DNA of 64,000 nt from an uncultured Myxococcales bacterium (GCA_937949945.1 CALFEQ010000007.1:23597-87596); one strand, 5' to 3'. Shown: positions 25,209 to 33,665, numbered from the stretch's first letter. Notes: generated by a model from the letters alone, not told the origin. Numbers and translations: made by a program.

Positions 25209-25230
25209 GAGACGGCATCGCCGTCTCTCA
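25206..25230 (+). terminator. Terminator hairpin containing the stop codon
   Basis: TGAGAGACGGC (25206-25216) and GCCGTCTCTCA (25220-25230) are perfect 11-bp complements around the loop ATC. The TGA stop of the lipoprotein gene is the first base triplet of the stem. It can act in both directions between convergent genes. Confidence 0.65.
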
Positions 25231-25280
25231 CGAGCTCGCGCAGCACGCGCCCGAAGGCGCGCCCCGCGGGAAAAGGCGAA

Positions 25281-25439
25281 TCAGCCCTGCGCCTTCGGCG
25301 GCGACGACTTCTTGGCGGTCGACTTCTTCGCCGCCGCCTGCTTCCCCGCCTCACGGCGGCGCTTGAGGCGAGCCTTCTTCTTCTTCTGCGCCTTGCGGCG
25401 CCTCATCTTCATCGAGTTTCTGCGATCGAACTTACCCAT
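25281..25439 (-). CDS. Very basic 52-residue protein
   Basis: A 52-codon gene starting 'MGKFDRRNSMKMRRRKAQKK' and continuing with Lys/Arg-rich helix and a Lys/Ala/Ser tail. About half of its residues are Lys or Arg. The opening 'FDRRNSMKMRRRKAQ' looks like a conserved family core rather than chance sequence. I do not know a function; composition suggests RNA, ribosome or DNA binding. ATG start at 25439, no strong ribosome site seen. It lies just past a bidirectional terminator. Confidence 0.6.
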   Translation of the reverse strand: MGKFDRRNSMKMRRRKAQKKKKARLKRRREAGKQAAAKKSTAKKSSPPKAQG

Positions 25440-25595
25440 GGGGGGCGCATCCAACGCGAGATCCTTCGCGTCGTCAACCCGTGCGCGTCGCCGACCGGAC
25501 GCCCACGGCCGCCCGACGCTCCGCTCCCAGGACGAGCGCAGCGGTCGAGGCTACCCTCCCGCGCGTTCGGTCCGCCGACGAGGTCGAGCGGAGGG

Positions 25596-25844
25596 TCAGC
25601 CGGCGCTCTCGGCGACCGCGTCCTCGCGGCCGCGAACCTCGAGGCGATAGCGGCTGTTGATCGTCTCGATGTAGAAGACCTCGCGCCCCGCGAGACGCAG
25701 CACCCGCTTCACGGGCGTCGTCACGTACTCGTGCATGCCATCCGGAAACTCGATGACGACCACGGATCCCTTCCGCGGGGCTCGCACGAGTCGGCCTGCG
25801 ACGGCACGTGACCCCTTCCCGAGCTTGCGGAGCACGACTTCCAC
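25596..25844 (-). CDS. Small conserved-looking protein of unknown function
   Basis: GTG 25844 begins 82 residues, 'VEVVLRKLGKGSRAVAGRLV' then 'VVVIEFPDGMHEYVTTPVKR'. The core reads as an SH3-like small beta-barrel: short strands with a DGMHEY turn and 'EVFYIETINSRYRLEV'. The frame stays open upstream to 26015, but that part has no start signal and looks non-coding. Function unknown. Confidence 0.55.
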   Translation of the reverse strand: MEVVLRKLGKGSRAVAGRLVRAPRKGSVVVIEFPDGMHEYVTTPVKRVLRLAGREVFYIETINSRYRLEVRGREDAVAESAG

Positions 25845-26248
25845 AAAACCCAATCTAGCATTGCCAGCGGCCACGTCTACGGCCGCGGCAGGCCCCTCGA
25901 CCCGCGCGATCGCGTGGATGGTGGGCGTGTGGCTGGGCCAGCGGATTTTCGCGCCGGACCGCCGCCGGGCCCGTTTTCCCGGCGCAAACGCGACCTGATC
26001 GGGCCGGGTGCCCACCCTTCACGGATACTCCTCCGTGTCGGCACGGCTACCACCCACCGCGTCACGACCGCGCGTCTGCAGGGCTCGCGACGTCTCGGCC
26101 GTCCTCGCCGAGCACTCGAGCCGCCGGACGCTGACGGCGCGCGTCATACCCCTTCGGTGACGGGGGCCGGGCCGACGGCGCTCGTCGCGAACGTACCTCG
26201 TTGCCCCAGAATGGGCGGCGCGACTTGTCCTCCCGCTCGCTGGCGAGT
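25845..26248. other. Intergenic region upstream of thymidine kinase
   Basis: About 400 nt between divergent genes. I see only small palindromes, such as CACGGA-TACTCC-TCCGTG near 26020, and no coding pattern, RNA gene or clear promoter. Confidence 0.4.
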
Positions 26249-26938
26249 ATGCGGGCCCGGATGTCGCTCCCTCACTCGTCGAACGGTGAGCACCTCGCGT
26301 TCGAGGCCTCTGCGACGGGCAGGCCGGGCGAGCACGCGGGCTCGAGCAGGCGTCACGGCTGCATCGAGGTGGTGTGCGGCTCGATGTTCAGCGGAAAGAC
26401 CGAGGAGCTCCTCCGCCGGGTGAAGCGCGCCCGCCTCGCGCGACAGCGTGTCGTCCTGTTCAAGCCCCGCATCGACAACCGCTACGACGACGTGAAGGTC
26501 GTCAGCCACGAAGGATTGAAGGCCGACGCGACGCCGGTCGGAAGCTCGAGCGAGCTGCTCGCGGAGGTGAAGCGGCACGGGGCGAGCCTGCCCGACGTCA
26601 TCGGGATCGACGAGGCGCAGTTCTTCGACGACGGCATCGTCGATGCGGCCGAGCAGCTCGCGAACGAGGGCGTCCGCGTGATCTGCGCCGGCCTCGACCA
26701 GGACTACCTCGGCAAGCCGTTCGGCCCGATGCCCGCGCTCATGTGCATCGCGGAGTACGTGACCAAGCTCCAGGCGGTGTGCTCGCGCTGCGGCGCGGCG
26801 GCATGTCGCTCGCAGCGGCTCGTCGGGATGGAGGGCCAGCTCTTCGTCGGCGGCGCAGCGGATTACGAGCCGCGCTGCCGGCGCTGCTTCGTCGCCGGCG
26901 TCGTGGACGTGGCCGGCGGCCCGCCCGCACGCGGCTGA
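26249..26938 (+). CDS. tdk: Thymidine kinase (type II)
   Basis: Thymidine kinase phosphorylates thymidine to dTMP in nucleotide salvage. The P-loop is 'GSMFSGKTEELLRR' (44-57), followed by 'DEAQFFDD', the lid 'GLDQDYLGKPFG', and the structural zinc cysteines in 'CSRCGAAAC' and 'CRRC'. ATG 26249 gives 229 residues with about 37 extra N-terminal residues before the P-loop strand; the usual length is about 190-205. A TTG at 26201 is also in frame. Its last 76 nt overlap the 3' end of the opposite-strand transpeptidase gene. Confidence 0.93.
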   Translation: MRARMSLPHSSNGEHLAFEASATGRPGEHAGSSRRHGCIEVVCGSMFSGKTEELLRRVKRARLARQRVVLFKPRIDNRYDDVKVVSHEGLKADATPVGSSSELLAEVKRHGASLPDVIGIDEAQFFDDGIVDAAEQLANEGVRVICAGLDQDYLGKPFGPMPALMCIAEYVTKLQAVCSRCGAAACRSQRLVGMEGQLFVGGAADYEPRCRRCFVAGVVDVAGGPPARG

Positions 26939-28275
26939 CGGACGCCCGCGACACGCGGAGCCGTCACGCCCGGCACCTTCTGCGAGGCGAAGTAGGCGCG
27001 GAGCATCTCGCGGGCGAGCACGTTCGCCTTGATGATCCACTTCGGGCCGTTCACCACGAGAACCGCGAACGCCACCTGCCGCGGCTGGGCCGGCTCCTGG
27101 CCGTCGCGCTTGGCGTCCTGCGGCGAGGCGATCGGCTTGCTCGGCGCGAAGCCCGCGAACCACGTGTAGAGGTTCTGGGTCGCCGGATCGGTGAGCGTCC
27201 CGGTCTTCCCCGCGACCGACACGTGCGGGAGAAACGATCGCCCGCTCGCGTCGTGGAAGGCGCGATACGACGTCCCGTACGCGACGGTGGTGTCCAGCAT
27301 CGTCGTGAGCGCCCGCGCGGTCTCGGGCTTCATGATGCGGCGCTGCGCGAGCCCCACCGGTGCGGTCCACTGGGTCTTCCCGTTCTCGACGACCTCGGTC
27401 ACGAGCACGGGCCGCACCGGCTCGCCACCGCGCGCGATCGCGGCGCTGATCCACGCGGCGTGGATCGGCGAGAGCGTCGTGTTCCAGAAGCCGGCCGCCG
27501 TGCGCGCGAACGCGAGCGGCTCCTCCGGGAAGCGCGCCGCGCTCGGCTGGACCGGGACGTCGAACGCGAGCGGCGAGCCGAAGCCGAACGCCTTGGCGGT
27601 CTCGTCGAGCCGAGGCGGATCGAGGTGGTTGATCGCGAGGCGCGCGAACACCGTGTTGATGCTGCGGCCCATCGCGCCCGCCAACGTGGTGCACCAGCGG
27701 TCACGCCGCGGGTCCGGCACGAGGTCCTGCTGCACGAGCTTGTGCTCGCCGCCCGAGTAGCACTCGCGCTGCTGGGGCCCGATCCCGGCGTTCTCCACGA
27801 GCGACGCGGCGGTCACGATCTTGAAGATGCTCGCCGCCGGCGCGGTCGCCTCCACCGCGAGATCCCGCGGCGCGCCCTTCTCGACGTGGCTCGCGTAGAC
27901 GAGGACCTTGCCCGTCTCGACGTCCATCATCACGACGGCCGCCTCGGGCAGGTGGTACGAGGCCATGATGCGCCGCGCGGCGCGTTGGAGCGCAGGATCG
28001 ATCGCGAGCCGCGCGGTCTTCTTGTCGGGCAGCGGCGCGGTCACCCCGCCGTCCTTCACGTCCATCCGCGTGAGATCGAGCCCCGCGAGCGTCGGCGGAG
28101 GCGGCGCGGTCGCGGCGGCGGCGGGGCGTTTCGTGGCCTTGACGATGGATGGCGCCGGGGTCTCCGTGCGGAGGGCCCGGCGCGCGATCGGGACACCGAG
28201 CGCGAGGAGCAGCGGCAGCCCGACCACCACGGCAATTCGCGCTCGCCGCGTGCCGACGGTCCCGAGTCGTCGCAT
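26863..28275 (-). CDS. Penicillin-binding transpeptidase, single-domain
   Basis: ATG 28275 starts a 470-residue protein with one N-terminal membrane helix ('IAVVVGLPLLLALGVPIA') and a Pro/Ala-rich linker. The transpeptidase motifs are complete: SxxK in 'PAASIFK', SxN in 'GRSINTVF' and KTG in 'SVAGKTGTLT'. There is no glycosyltransferase and no typical class B pedestal domain, so it is a short periplasmic D,D-transpeptidase-like enzyme acting on peptidoglycan cross-links. The C-terminal tail is basic and Pro/Thr-rich, and its 76-nt overlap with tdk makes up much of that tail. Confidence 0.88.
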   Translation of the reverse strand: MRRLGTVGTRRARIAVVVGLPLLLALGVPIARRALRTETPAPSIVKATKRPAAAATAPPPPTLAGLDLTRMDVKDGGVTAPLPDKKTARLAIDPALQRAARRIMASYHLPEAAVVMMDVETGKVLVYASHVEKGAPRDLAVEATAPAASIFKIVTAASLVENAGIGPQQRECYSGGEHKLVQQDLVPDPRRDRWCTTLAGAMGRSINTVFARLAINHLDPPRLDETAKAFGFGSPLAFDVPVQPSAARFPEEPLAFARTAAGFWNTTLSPIHAAWISAAIARGGEPVRPVLVTEVVENGKTQWTAPVGLAQRRIMKPETARALTTMLDTTVAYGTSYRAFHDASGRSFLPHVSVAGKTGTLTDPATQNLYTWFAGFAPSKPIASPQDAKRDGQEPAQPRQVAFAVLVVNGPKWIIKANVLAREMLRAYFASQKVPGVTAPRVAGVRQPRAGGPPATSTTPATKQRRQRGS

Positions 28276-28443
28276 GGGCACCAGGTGACACCGGCGCCCC
28301 TCATTGGGCAAACAAACGGCTGTGCCCGGCCCCGAGCTCGGCAGCCCACACGCGCCGGTGGATGGAACGGTGGGCGATCCCGTAGGCCCGTGATATCGGG
28401 GTTTTGCATCATTCGCGTCCGCTCGCGACTCCCGAGCACGTCC

Positions 28444-30888
28444 ATGAGAGCCCGCCGCCGACTCGCCGCTGCCGTCTTCGCGCTCGCCGCCCTCCGCGCC
28501 GCTCCCGCCCACGCCGGCGAGCTCCGCGCGGTCGCGCCTCCCGGCGGCGGCCTCGACGCGCTCGAGGTCGTGCTCGATCCCGCCGCCCCGGCGCTGAAGG
28601 TCCGGCGGTGCAAGAGCGCAGGCTGCAGCGATCCGGGGCCGTCACGGTCGATCCCCGTCCCCATCGCTCCGTCGCGCATCGACGTCGCCGGCGCGAAGCT
28701 CGAGGTCCTGTCGATCGGCGAGGGCAAGCACGTCGTGCACGCGCGCGTGCCCGACGCGGGAAGAAAGGACCTCGCCTTCGAGGCGGTCCTCGCGGGCAAC
28801 GACGCCGCGCCGATCTTCGCGGGGCTCACCGGCTACACGCGCGGTGAGGAGGGCGATCGGAGCGGGCAGATCGTGCTCGTCTACGACCGCGACGACCGCT
28901 CCAAGTTCGTCTTGATCGCCGAGACGCGCGAGGACACACGCATCTGCGGGCAAGACACGACGCCGCTCCAAGCGCGCGGCCTCGAGCCGAAGTCGATGCA
29001 GCTTCGCGGAGCGACGCTGCATCGCATCGAGAAGAAGGCGCGCGACGCCGCCGCACGCATCGTCGCCCGGCAGCGCGACGGCAACGCGAAGCCGCCGCTC
29101 GCCCGTGTCCTCGTCGCGACCGGCGGAAGCGCGGCGGGCGCGCAGTCCCTCACGGACGGCAAGGTCGAGACCGTCTGGAGCGAGAAGCGCCCCGGCGACG
29201 GCCACGGCGAGTTCGTCACGATGCGCGCTCCGCCGGAGGTGCCGATCCACGCGGTGGTCGTCACCGTCGCGCCGCCTTCCCCGAAGGCCGAAGGCGCCGC
29301 GCCGCGCACGTTCTTCCTCGCGACGGACCAGAAGCTCTTCCACGTGACGATGCCCAAGGACGCGTGGCTCGAGCCCGGCACGAGCTACGAAGTCCCGCTC
29401 CCCGAGCCGATCCGCACGACGTGCCTCGCGGTCGTGCTCGACGAGGCGTACGCGCGCGGCACTTCCGCGCCGGAGGTCTCGTTGGCGGAGATCGCCGCGA
29501 TCACGAGCTTCGACGCCGAGGGCGCGACGATGGACGCCGTCGCGAACGAGCTCTCCGGTCCCCGCGCCGAGGAGGCAGCGGCGCTCCTCCGCCGAGGCGG
29601 CGACGAGGGCCTCGCCGCCGTCGCGAAGCGATGGGCCTCGCTCGACGGCCGCGCTCGCGCGTTCGCCGTGGACGTCGCCTCGAGCGCAGGCTCGTGCGAC
29701 GGCCCCGCGATGGAGCTCCTCACGCAGGCGCTCGCGGACAAGGACGCGGAGGTCCGGAGGCGCGCGCTCGGTCGCATCGAGCGCTGCGGAAAGAACGCGA
29801 CCGCGTCGCTCGTCGAGGCCGTCCGGTCCGAAGACGAAGCCCGACGCGCGGCGGCGGCCCCGCTCCTCGCCGCGATCGCGCCCGCGGCCGCGATCGATCC
29901 GATCGCCGAGCAGCTCGGCGAGGGCCAGCCCGCGACCCGTCGCGCGCTGCGCGGCGCGCTCGGACGCGCCACGGGCTCGGCGACGCGAGACAAGCTGCTC
30001 GATCTGCTCCGGCGCAAAGACATGGCGCTCCAGGCGCGGCTCGATCTCCTCCGCGCGCTCGGACCGAAGCTGCCCGAGCTCCGCCCCGACTCCGGCGCCG
30101 CCATCGCCGACATCCTGCGCGCCTCGCCGGACATGCCGACGCGTTACCTCGTCGCGCAGCCGCTCGCTCACCTCGCGCGCTCGCCGAATGCGACGAGCGG
30201 CGAGCTCACGCGCCTCGCCGAGATGATCCGCCGCGATCCGGACTGGCCCGTGCGCGCGCGTGCCGTCGAGCTCGCCGCGGGGATCGGTGCGCTCGCGCCG
30301 ACGATCGCCGAGGCGGTGCGCGATCCGGAGCCACGCGTACGCGAGGCCGCCTTGCGCGCGATCGCGACGGGCAAGATGCCGGTGGGCACCGCCGCGGCCG
30401 CGCACGCGCTCGCGAACGACGTCTGGACGTTCGTCCGCGTCGCGGCCGCCGACGCGCTCGGCGCGATCCCGGACGACGGCTCGGGGCGAGCCGCGCTGGC
30501 GAAGGCGCTCCGCGACCAGAGCCCGAAGGTCCGCTCGGCGGCCATCGCCGCGCTCGGCGATCATCGGGCCACGAAGTACGCGCGCGAGATCCGCGAGCGC
30601 CTCGACGATCCCAAGGAGGATCTCGAGGTCCGCGTGCTCGCCGCGCGCACCCTCGGCGTGCTCTGCGTGCGCGACGCGACGGATCGCCTGACGAAGCTCG
30701 CTCAGCTCGCGCGCTCGCCGATCGACGAAGCGGACGAGCGCATCGGCATAGCGGCGATCGATGCCCTCGGCGCGCTCCATCCGCCGGACCTCGAGAAACG
30801 CCTCGCTCCGCTCCGCGCCAAGGACGTCCGGATGCCCATCCGCCGCGCTGCCGAGAGGGCGCTCGCGGAGCCGGGGCTCTGTCGGTAG
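28444..30888 (+). CDS. Secreted protein: discoidin-like domain plus HEAT repeats
   Basis: ATG 28444 begins a signal peptide ('LAAAVFALAALRAAPAHAG') and an 814-residue protein. The region around residues 230-360 has the look of an F5/8 type C or discoidin glycan-binding domain: 'SLTDGKVETVWSEKRPGDG' followed by strands. From about residue 385 to the end there are some ten HEAT-like helical repeats, such as 'DKDAEVRRRALGRIERCG' and 'DPEPRVREAALRAIATG'. HEAT arrays are binding scaffolds. A periplasmic or surface location is inferred; function unknown. Confidence 0.8.
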   Translation: MRARRRLAAAVFALAALRAAPAHAGELRAVAPPGGGLDALEVVLDPAAPALKVRRCKSAGCSDPGPSRSIPVPIAPSRIDVAGAKLEVLSIGEGKHVVHARVPDAGRKDLAFEAVLAGNDAAPIFAGLTGYTRGEEGDRSGQIVLVYDRDDRSKFVLIAETREDTRICGQDTTPLQARGLEPKSMQLRGATLHRIEKKARDAAARIVARQRDGNAKPPLARVLVATGGSAAGAQSLTDGKVETVWSEKRPGDGHGEFVTMRAPPEVPIHAVVVTVAPPSPKAEGAAPRTFFLATDQKLFHVTMPKDAWLEPGTSYEVPLPEPIRTTCLAVVLDEAYARGTSAPEVSLAEIAAITSFDAEGATMDAVANELSGPRAEEAAALLRRGGDEGLAAVAKRWASLDGRARAFAVDVASSAGSCDGPAMELLTQALADKDAEVRRRALGRIERCGKNATASLVEAVRSEDEARRAAAAPLLAAIAPAAAIDPIAEQLGEGQPATRRALRGALGRATGSATRDKLLDLLRRKDMALQARLDLLRALGPKLPELRPDSGAAIADILRASPDMPTRYLVAQPLAHLARSPNATSGELTRLAEMIRRDPDWPVRARAVELAAGIGALAPTIAEAVRDPEPRVREAALRAIATGKMPVGTAAAAHALANDVWTFVRVAAADALGAIPDDGSGRAALAKALRDQSPKVRSAAIAALGDHRATKYAREIRERLDDPKEDLEVRVLAARTLGVLCVRDATDRLTKLAQLARSPIDEADERIGIAAIDALGALHPPDLEKRLAPLRAKDVRMPIRRAAERALAEPGLCR

Positions 30889-30904
30889 GTCTCTCCGAAG
30901 ACGA

Positions 30905-30940
30905 GAAGAGCGTGCGAGCTCGGTCGCTCACACGCTCTTT
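30905..30940 (+). terminator. Bidirectional terminator between HEAT gene and pqqA
   Basis: Arms GAAGAGCGTG (from 30905) and CACGCTCTTT (to 30940) pair over 9 bp, extending to 13 of 14 with CGAGC/GCTCA inside, loop TCGGTC. A pyrimidine-rich stretch follows on the plus strand. The two genes converge here. Confidence 0.6.
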
Positions 30941-30956
30941 CCCTTCTCTGCGCGGA

Positions 30957-31115
30957 TCAGGCGCGCGGAACGGTCGTGTCGAGATCCGTCTCGGCCGGCT
31001 GCTCGCTCTTCACGAAGAGCGGGCCGTCCTTCAACGGGTCGTAGTTGTCGTCCTGGTAAGACGAGATCTCGGCGTCCATCTTGATCTCGACCATCTCGGG
31101 CTTGTTCCAGCGCAT
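30957..31115 (-). CDS. pqqA: PQQ precursor peptide PqqA with C-terminal extension
   Basis: PqqA is the ribosomal peptide whose Glu and Tyr are joined and trimmed to form pyrroloquinoline quinone. The peptide starts 'MRWNKPEMVEIKMDAEISSY': Trp3, Lys5-Pro6, Glu16 and Tyr20 are at the canonical positions, with the E-x3-Y motif intact. Known PqqA peptides are about 22-30 residues; this has 52. The extra 32 residues ('QDDNYDPLKDGPLF' onward) are acidic and end 'TVPRA'. 'aaggtagga' sits just before the ATG at 31115. pqqBCDE lie 1.6 kb away on the other strand. Identification rests on motif spacing plus linkage to the pathway genes. Confidence 0.85.
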   Translation of the reverse strand: MRWNKPEMVEIKMDAEISSYQDDNYDPLKDGPLFVKSEQPAETDLDTTVPRA

Positions 31116-31136
31116 GGCGTCCTACCTTGTGTGCTT

Positions 31137-31164
31137 ATTCTGACTCGGATCCGGGGGGTGTCCA
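31137..31164 (-). promoter_or_regulatory. Promoter candidate for pqqA
   Basis: On the minus strand TGGACA (31164-31159), a 16-nt spacer and CAGAAT (31142-31137) match the sigma-70 consensus at 5 of 6 and 4 of 6 positions. Transcription would begin about 15 nt before the pqqA start, giving pqqA expression separate from the P450 gene. Confidence 0.45.
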
Positions 31165-31181
31165 GGTCTTTCTCGCGACCG

Positions 31182-31202
31182 GAGGTCGATTCGGCCGACC
31201 TC
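31182..31202 (-). terminator. Hairpin after the P450 gene
   Basis: GAGGTCG and CGACCTC arms (31182-31188, 31196-31202) form a perfect 7-bp stem with a 7-nt loop, 4 nt past the P450 stop. With the pqqA promoter just beyond, it probably attenuates or ends the P450 transcript. Confidence 0.45.
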
Positions 31203-31205
31203 GGC

Positions 31206-32591
31206 TCACGCAGCACCGAGGGAGGCCGTCGCCTCCGCGGGAGGCCGCGCGTCGGAAGGCCTCGTGATCGGCCGGCGTTTTCGGAGGACGACGCGGAGGC
31301 CTTCGGACGGCGTGATCGTGATCGACCTCCGCACCATCCGGACCGGCCTCCGGCGATCGAGCTCGAGCTCCGTGCGCGCGACGAAGCGCGCGAGGACCAT
31401 CTTCATCTCGTAGAGCGCGAAGGCCATGCCGATGCAGCGGCGAACGCCGCCGCCGAACGGGAAGAACTCCTGCGCCGAGAACTTCTTGCCGACGAAACGT
31501 CGCGGGTCGAAGCGCTCGGGATCGGGATAGGCCTCCGGCCGGCGGTGCGCGAGGTAGATCGAGCAGACCGCGACCGTCCCCTTCGGGAGACGATAGCCCC
31601 CGATCGTCATGTCCTTCGCGAGCACGCGACCGACGATCGGGATGACGGGAACGAGACGGAGCGCCTCGCGCGCGGTGCCGTCGAGCAGCTCGCAGCGGGC
31701 GATCCGCTCGGGCGTGGGATCCGGGCCGAGCGCGGCGACCTCGGCGCGGAGCTCCTCGAGCAGGCTCGGCGACTCGAGCAGCCATCGCATCGCCCACGTC
31801 AACGCGGTCGCCGTGGTCTCGTGCCCGGCCACGAGCAGCGTGACGAGCTCGTCGCGCAGCTCGCTGGTGGACATCGGGTTCCCCTCCTCGTCGCGCGCGT
31901 CGAGCAAGAGCGAGAGGATGTCCGAGCCGCGCGTGCCGTCGCGCCGGCGGCGCTCGATCTCCGCGTAGAGGAGCTCGTCGCTCCGCTCGACGGCACGGCG
32001 GAAACGCCCGTACGGGCTGAGCGGCCCCAGGTCGAACTGCATCTGCGGGAGGAGCAGCGGCGGCCAAGCGCCGAGATCGAGCACGCGCTTCGTCGCCGCG
32101 ACCATCGCCTCGAGACGGGGACCTTCGAATCCGAAGATCGTCCGGACGATCACGCGCAGGGTGATGTCCTGCATCGGACCGTGGAGCGAAAACGGAACAT
32201 CGTGCGGCAAGCCGTCGATCGCCTCGTCCGTGATGTCGAGCATCGTCCGGCCGTACGCCGTCATCCGCTCGCCGTGGAACGGAGGCATGAGGAGCTTTCG
32301 CTTCCTCCTGTGCTCGCGTCCGTCGACCATGAGGACCGAGCGGTCGCCGAGCAACGGCGCGAGCGTCCGGTTGAAGCGCCCCGCCTCGAGATCGTCTCCG
32401 CCGTCGGCGAAGATCTCTTTGACGTGCTCGGGGTTGCTGAACACGACGAGATCGAGCCCGAACATCCGCATCCGGAACGTCTCGCCGAGCTTTGCGCGTA
32501 GCTCGTCGAGATACGGATACGGCGCGCGTAGCCACCGCCACATGGTCCACGCCGGGGGATGGTTCGGGCTGGGAGGGAGGGGCATCGACAT
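31206..32591 (-). CDS. Cytochrome P450
   Basis: A 461-residue bacterial P450. The heme-binding loop is 'FFPFGGGVRRCIGMAFALYE' with the Cys ligand, the I-helix oxygen groove is 'AGHETTATALTWAMRW', and ExxR is in 'TAREALRLVP'. The PERF-like 'YPDPERFDPRRF' is also present. It is a soluble monooxygenase needing a ferredoxin and reductase; a ferredoxin-reductase-type flavoprotein is encoded at 38-39.3 kb, but no ferredoxin is seen. Substrate unknown. The start ATG 32591 is used; a second ATG is two codons later. It is divergent from pqqB (165 nt) and precedes pqqA on the same strand. Confidence 0.95.
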   Translation of the reverse strand: MSMPLPPSPNHPPAWTMWRWLRAPYPYLDELRAKLGETFRMRMFGLDLVVFSNPEHVKEIFADGGDDLEAGRFNRTLAPLLGDRSVLMVDGREHRRKRKLLMPPFHGERMTAYGRTMLDITDEAIDGLPHDVPFSLHGPMQDITLRVIVRTIFGFEGPRLEAMVAATKRVLDLGAWPPLLLPQMQFDLGPLSPYGRFRRAVERSDELLYAEIERRRRDGTRGSDILSLLLDARDEEGNPMSTSELRDELVTLLVAGHETTATALTWAMRWLLESPSLLEELRAEVAALGPDPTPERIARCELLDGTAREALRLVPVIPIVGRVLAKDMTIGGYRLPKGTVAVCSIYLAHRRPEAYPDPERFDPRRFVGKKFSAQEFFPFGGGVRRCIGMAFALYEMKMVLARFVARTELELDRRRPVRMVRRSITITPSEGLRVVLRKRRPITRPSDARPPAEATASLGAA

Positions 32592-32756
32592 GAGCGTAGA
32601 TCCTGTGGGGCTCCGATGCCGGTCGGGCAACGAGCGTGCGCAGCTTTTGCGATCTCGGTCGGGGATGGGATTGGGTTCTGGCGGGAACGGGAACGCTCTG
32701 TCGGGCTCCGACTCCACCCGGGAGGAATTGGGTTCTTGGAGTAGAATCGGTGGCCG
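32592..32756. promoter_or_regulatory. Divergent P450/pqqB control region with direct repeat
   Basis: The 165 nt between the P450 and pqqB starts contain an exact direct repeat ATTGGGTTCT at 32670-32679 and 32727-32736, 57 bp apart. A TAGAAT -10-like hexamer at 32742 has no good -35 and is only 10 nt from the pqqB ATG. The repeats are operator candidates. Confidence 0.4.
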
Positions 32757-33665
32757 ATGCATGCCATCGTGCTCGGCGCCGCGGCGGGCGGCGGTTTTCC
32801 GCAGTGGAACTGCGGTTGCTCGAACTGCGTGGCCGTGCGCGAAGGGCGGCCTGGATTCGTCCGGCGGACGCAGGACTCGGTCGCGCTGACGTCGAGCGCC
32901 GATCCGATGACCGGACGCTTCGTGCTCGTGAACGCGTCGCCGGACATCCTCGCGCAGATCCAGGCGACGCGTGCGCTCTGGCCGCGATCGCCCAGGCACT
33001 CGCCCATCGCGGCGATCGTCCTCACGAACGGGGACATGGATCACGTGCTCGGTCTCTTCTCGCTTCGCGAGTCGCAGCCGCTCGCGCTGTACGTGACGTC
33101 GGCGGTGCGGCGCGGGCTCGAAGAGAGCGCGTTCATCCGCACGCTCCGCCGCTTCGAGGGGCAGCTCGTCGTCCGCGAGCTCGCGCTCGGCGCATCGCTC
33201 GATCTCGCGGACGCCGCGGGCGAGGCGCTCGGGCTCTCCGTCATCGCGCGACCGGCGCCGGGCAAGCTCCCCGTTCACTTCGTCGGCCACGCGACGGCGT
33301 CGGACGAGGACAACGTCGCGCTCGCCTTCTCGGACGGGAAGAAATCGCTCCTCTACGCCGCGGCCAGCGCGAGCGCGGAGATCGACGTCACGGGTCACGA
33401 CGTCGTCATGTTCGACGGGACGTTCTACCGCGAGGACGAGCTCGTCCGTCTCGGCCTCTCGAAGTCCTACGCGAAAGACATGGCGCACGTCCCGATCGAT
33501 GGCCCGACCGGGAGCCTGGCGCGCTTGACCGGCGTCTCGGCGCGGAAGATCTACACGCACATCAACAACACGAACCCCATCCTCGCCCCGGACTCCGAAG
33601 AGCGTCGCGCCGTCGAGGCGGCGGGCTGGGAGATCGCGTACGACGGAATGGAGATCGCGCTCTAG
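32757..33665 (+). CDS. pqqB: PQQ biosynthesis protein PqqB
   Basis: PqqB is a metallo-beta-lactamase-fold protein that acts as an iron-dependent hydroxylase on the PQQ precursor. The start 'MHAIVLGAAAGGGFPQWNCG' is the family signature, followed by Cys-rich 'CSNC' and 'TNGDMDHVLGLFSLRE', and near the C-terminus 'YTHINNTNPIL'. The 302 residues are the normal length. First gene of the rightward pqqBCDE-MFS unit; pqqC starts 25 nt later. Confidence 0.96.
   Translation: MHAIVLGAAAGGGFPQWNCGCSNCVAVREGRPGFVRRTQDSVALTSSADPMTGRFVLVNASPDILAQIQATRALWPRSPRHSPIAAIVLTNGDMDHVLGLFSLRESQPLALYVTSAVRRGLEESAFIRTLRRFEGQLVVRELALGASLDLADAAGEALGLSVIARPAPGKLPVHFVGHATASDEDNVALAFSDGKKSLLYAAASASAEIDVTGHDVVMFDGTFYREDELVRLGLSKSYAKDMAHVPIDGPTGSLARLTGVSARKIYTHINNTNPILAPDSEERRAVEAAGWEIAYDGMEIAL

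Noticed and set aside
32128..32140. TTCGAATCC-like string reminiscent of a tRNA T-arm
   Set aside because: It lies inside the P450 coding sequence with no cloverleaf around it; no tRNA was seen anywhere in the window.
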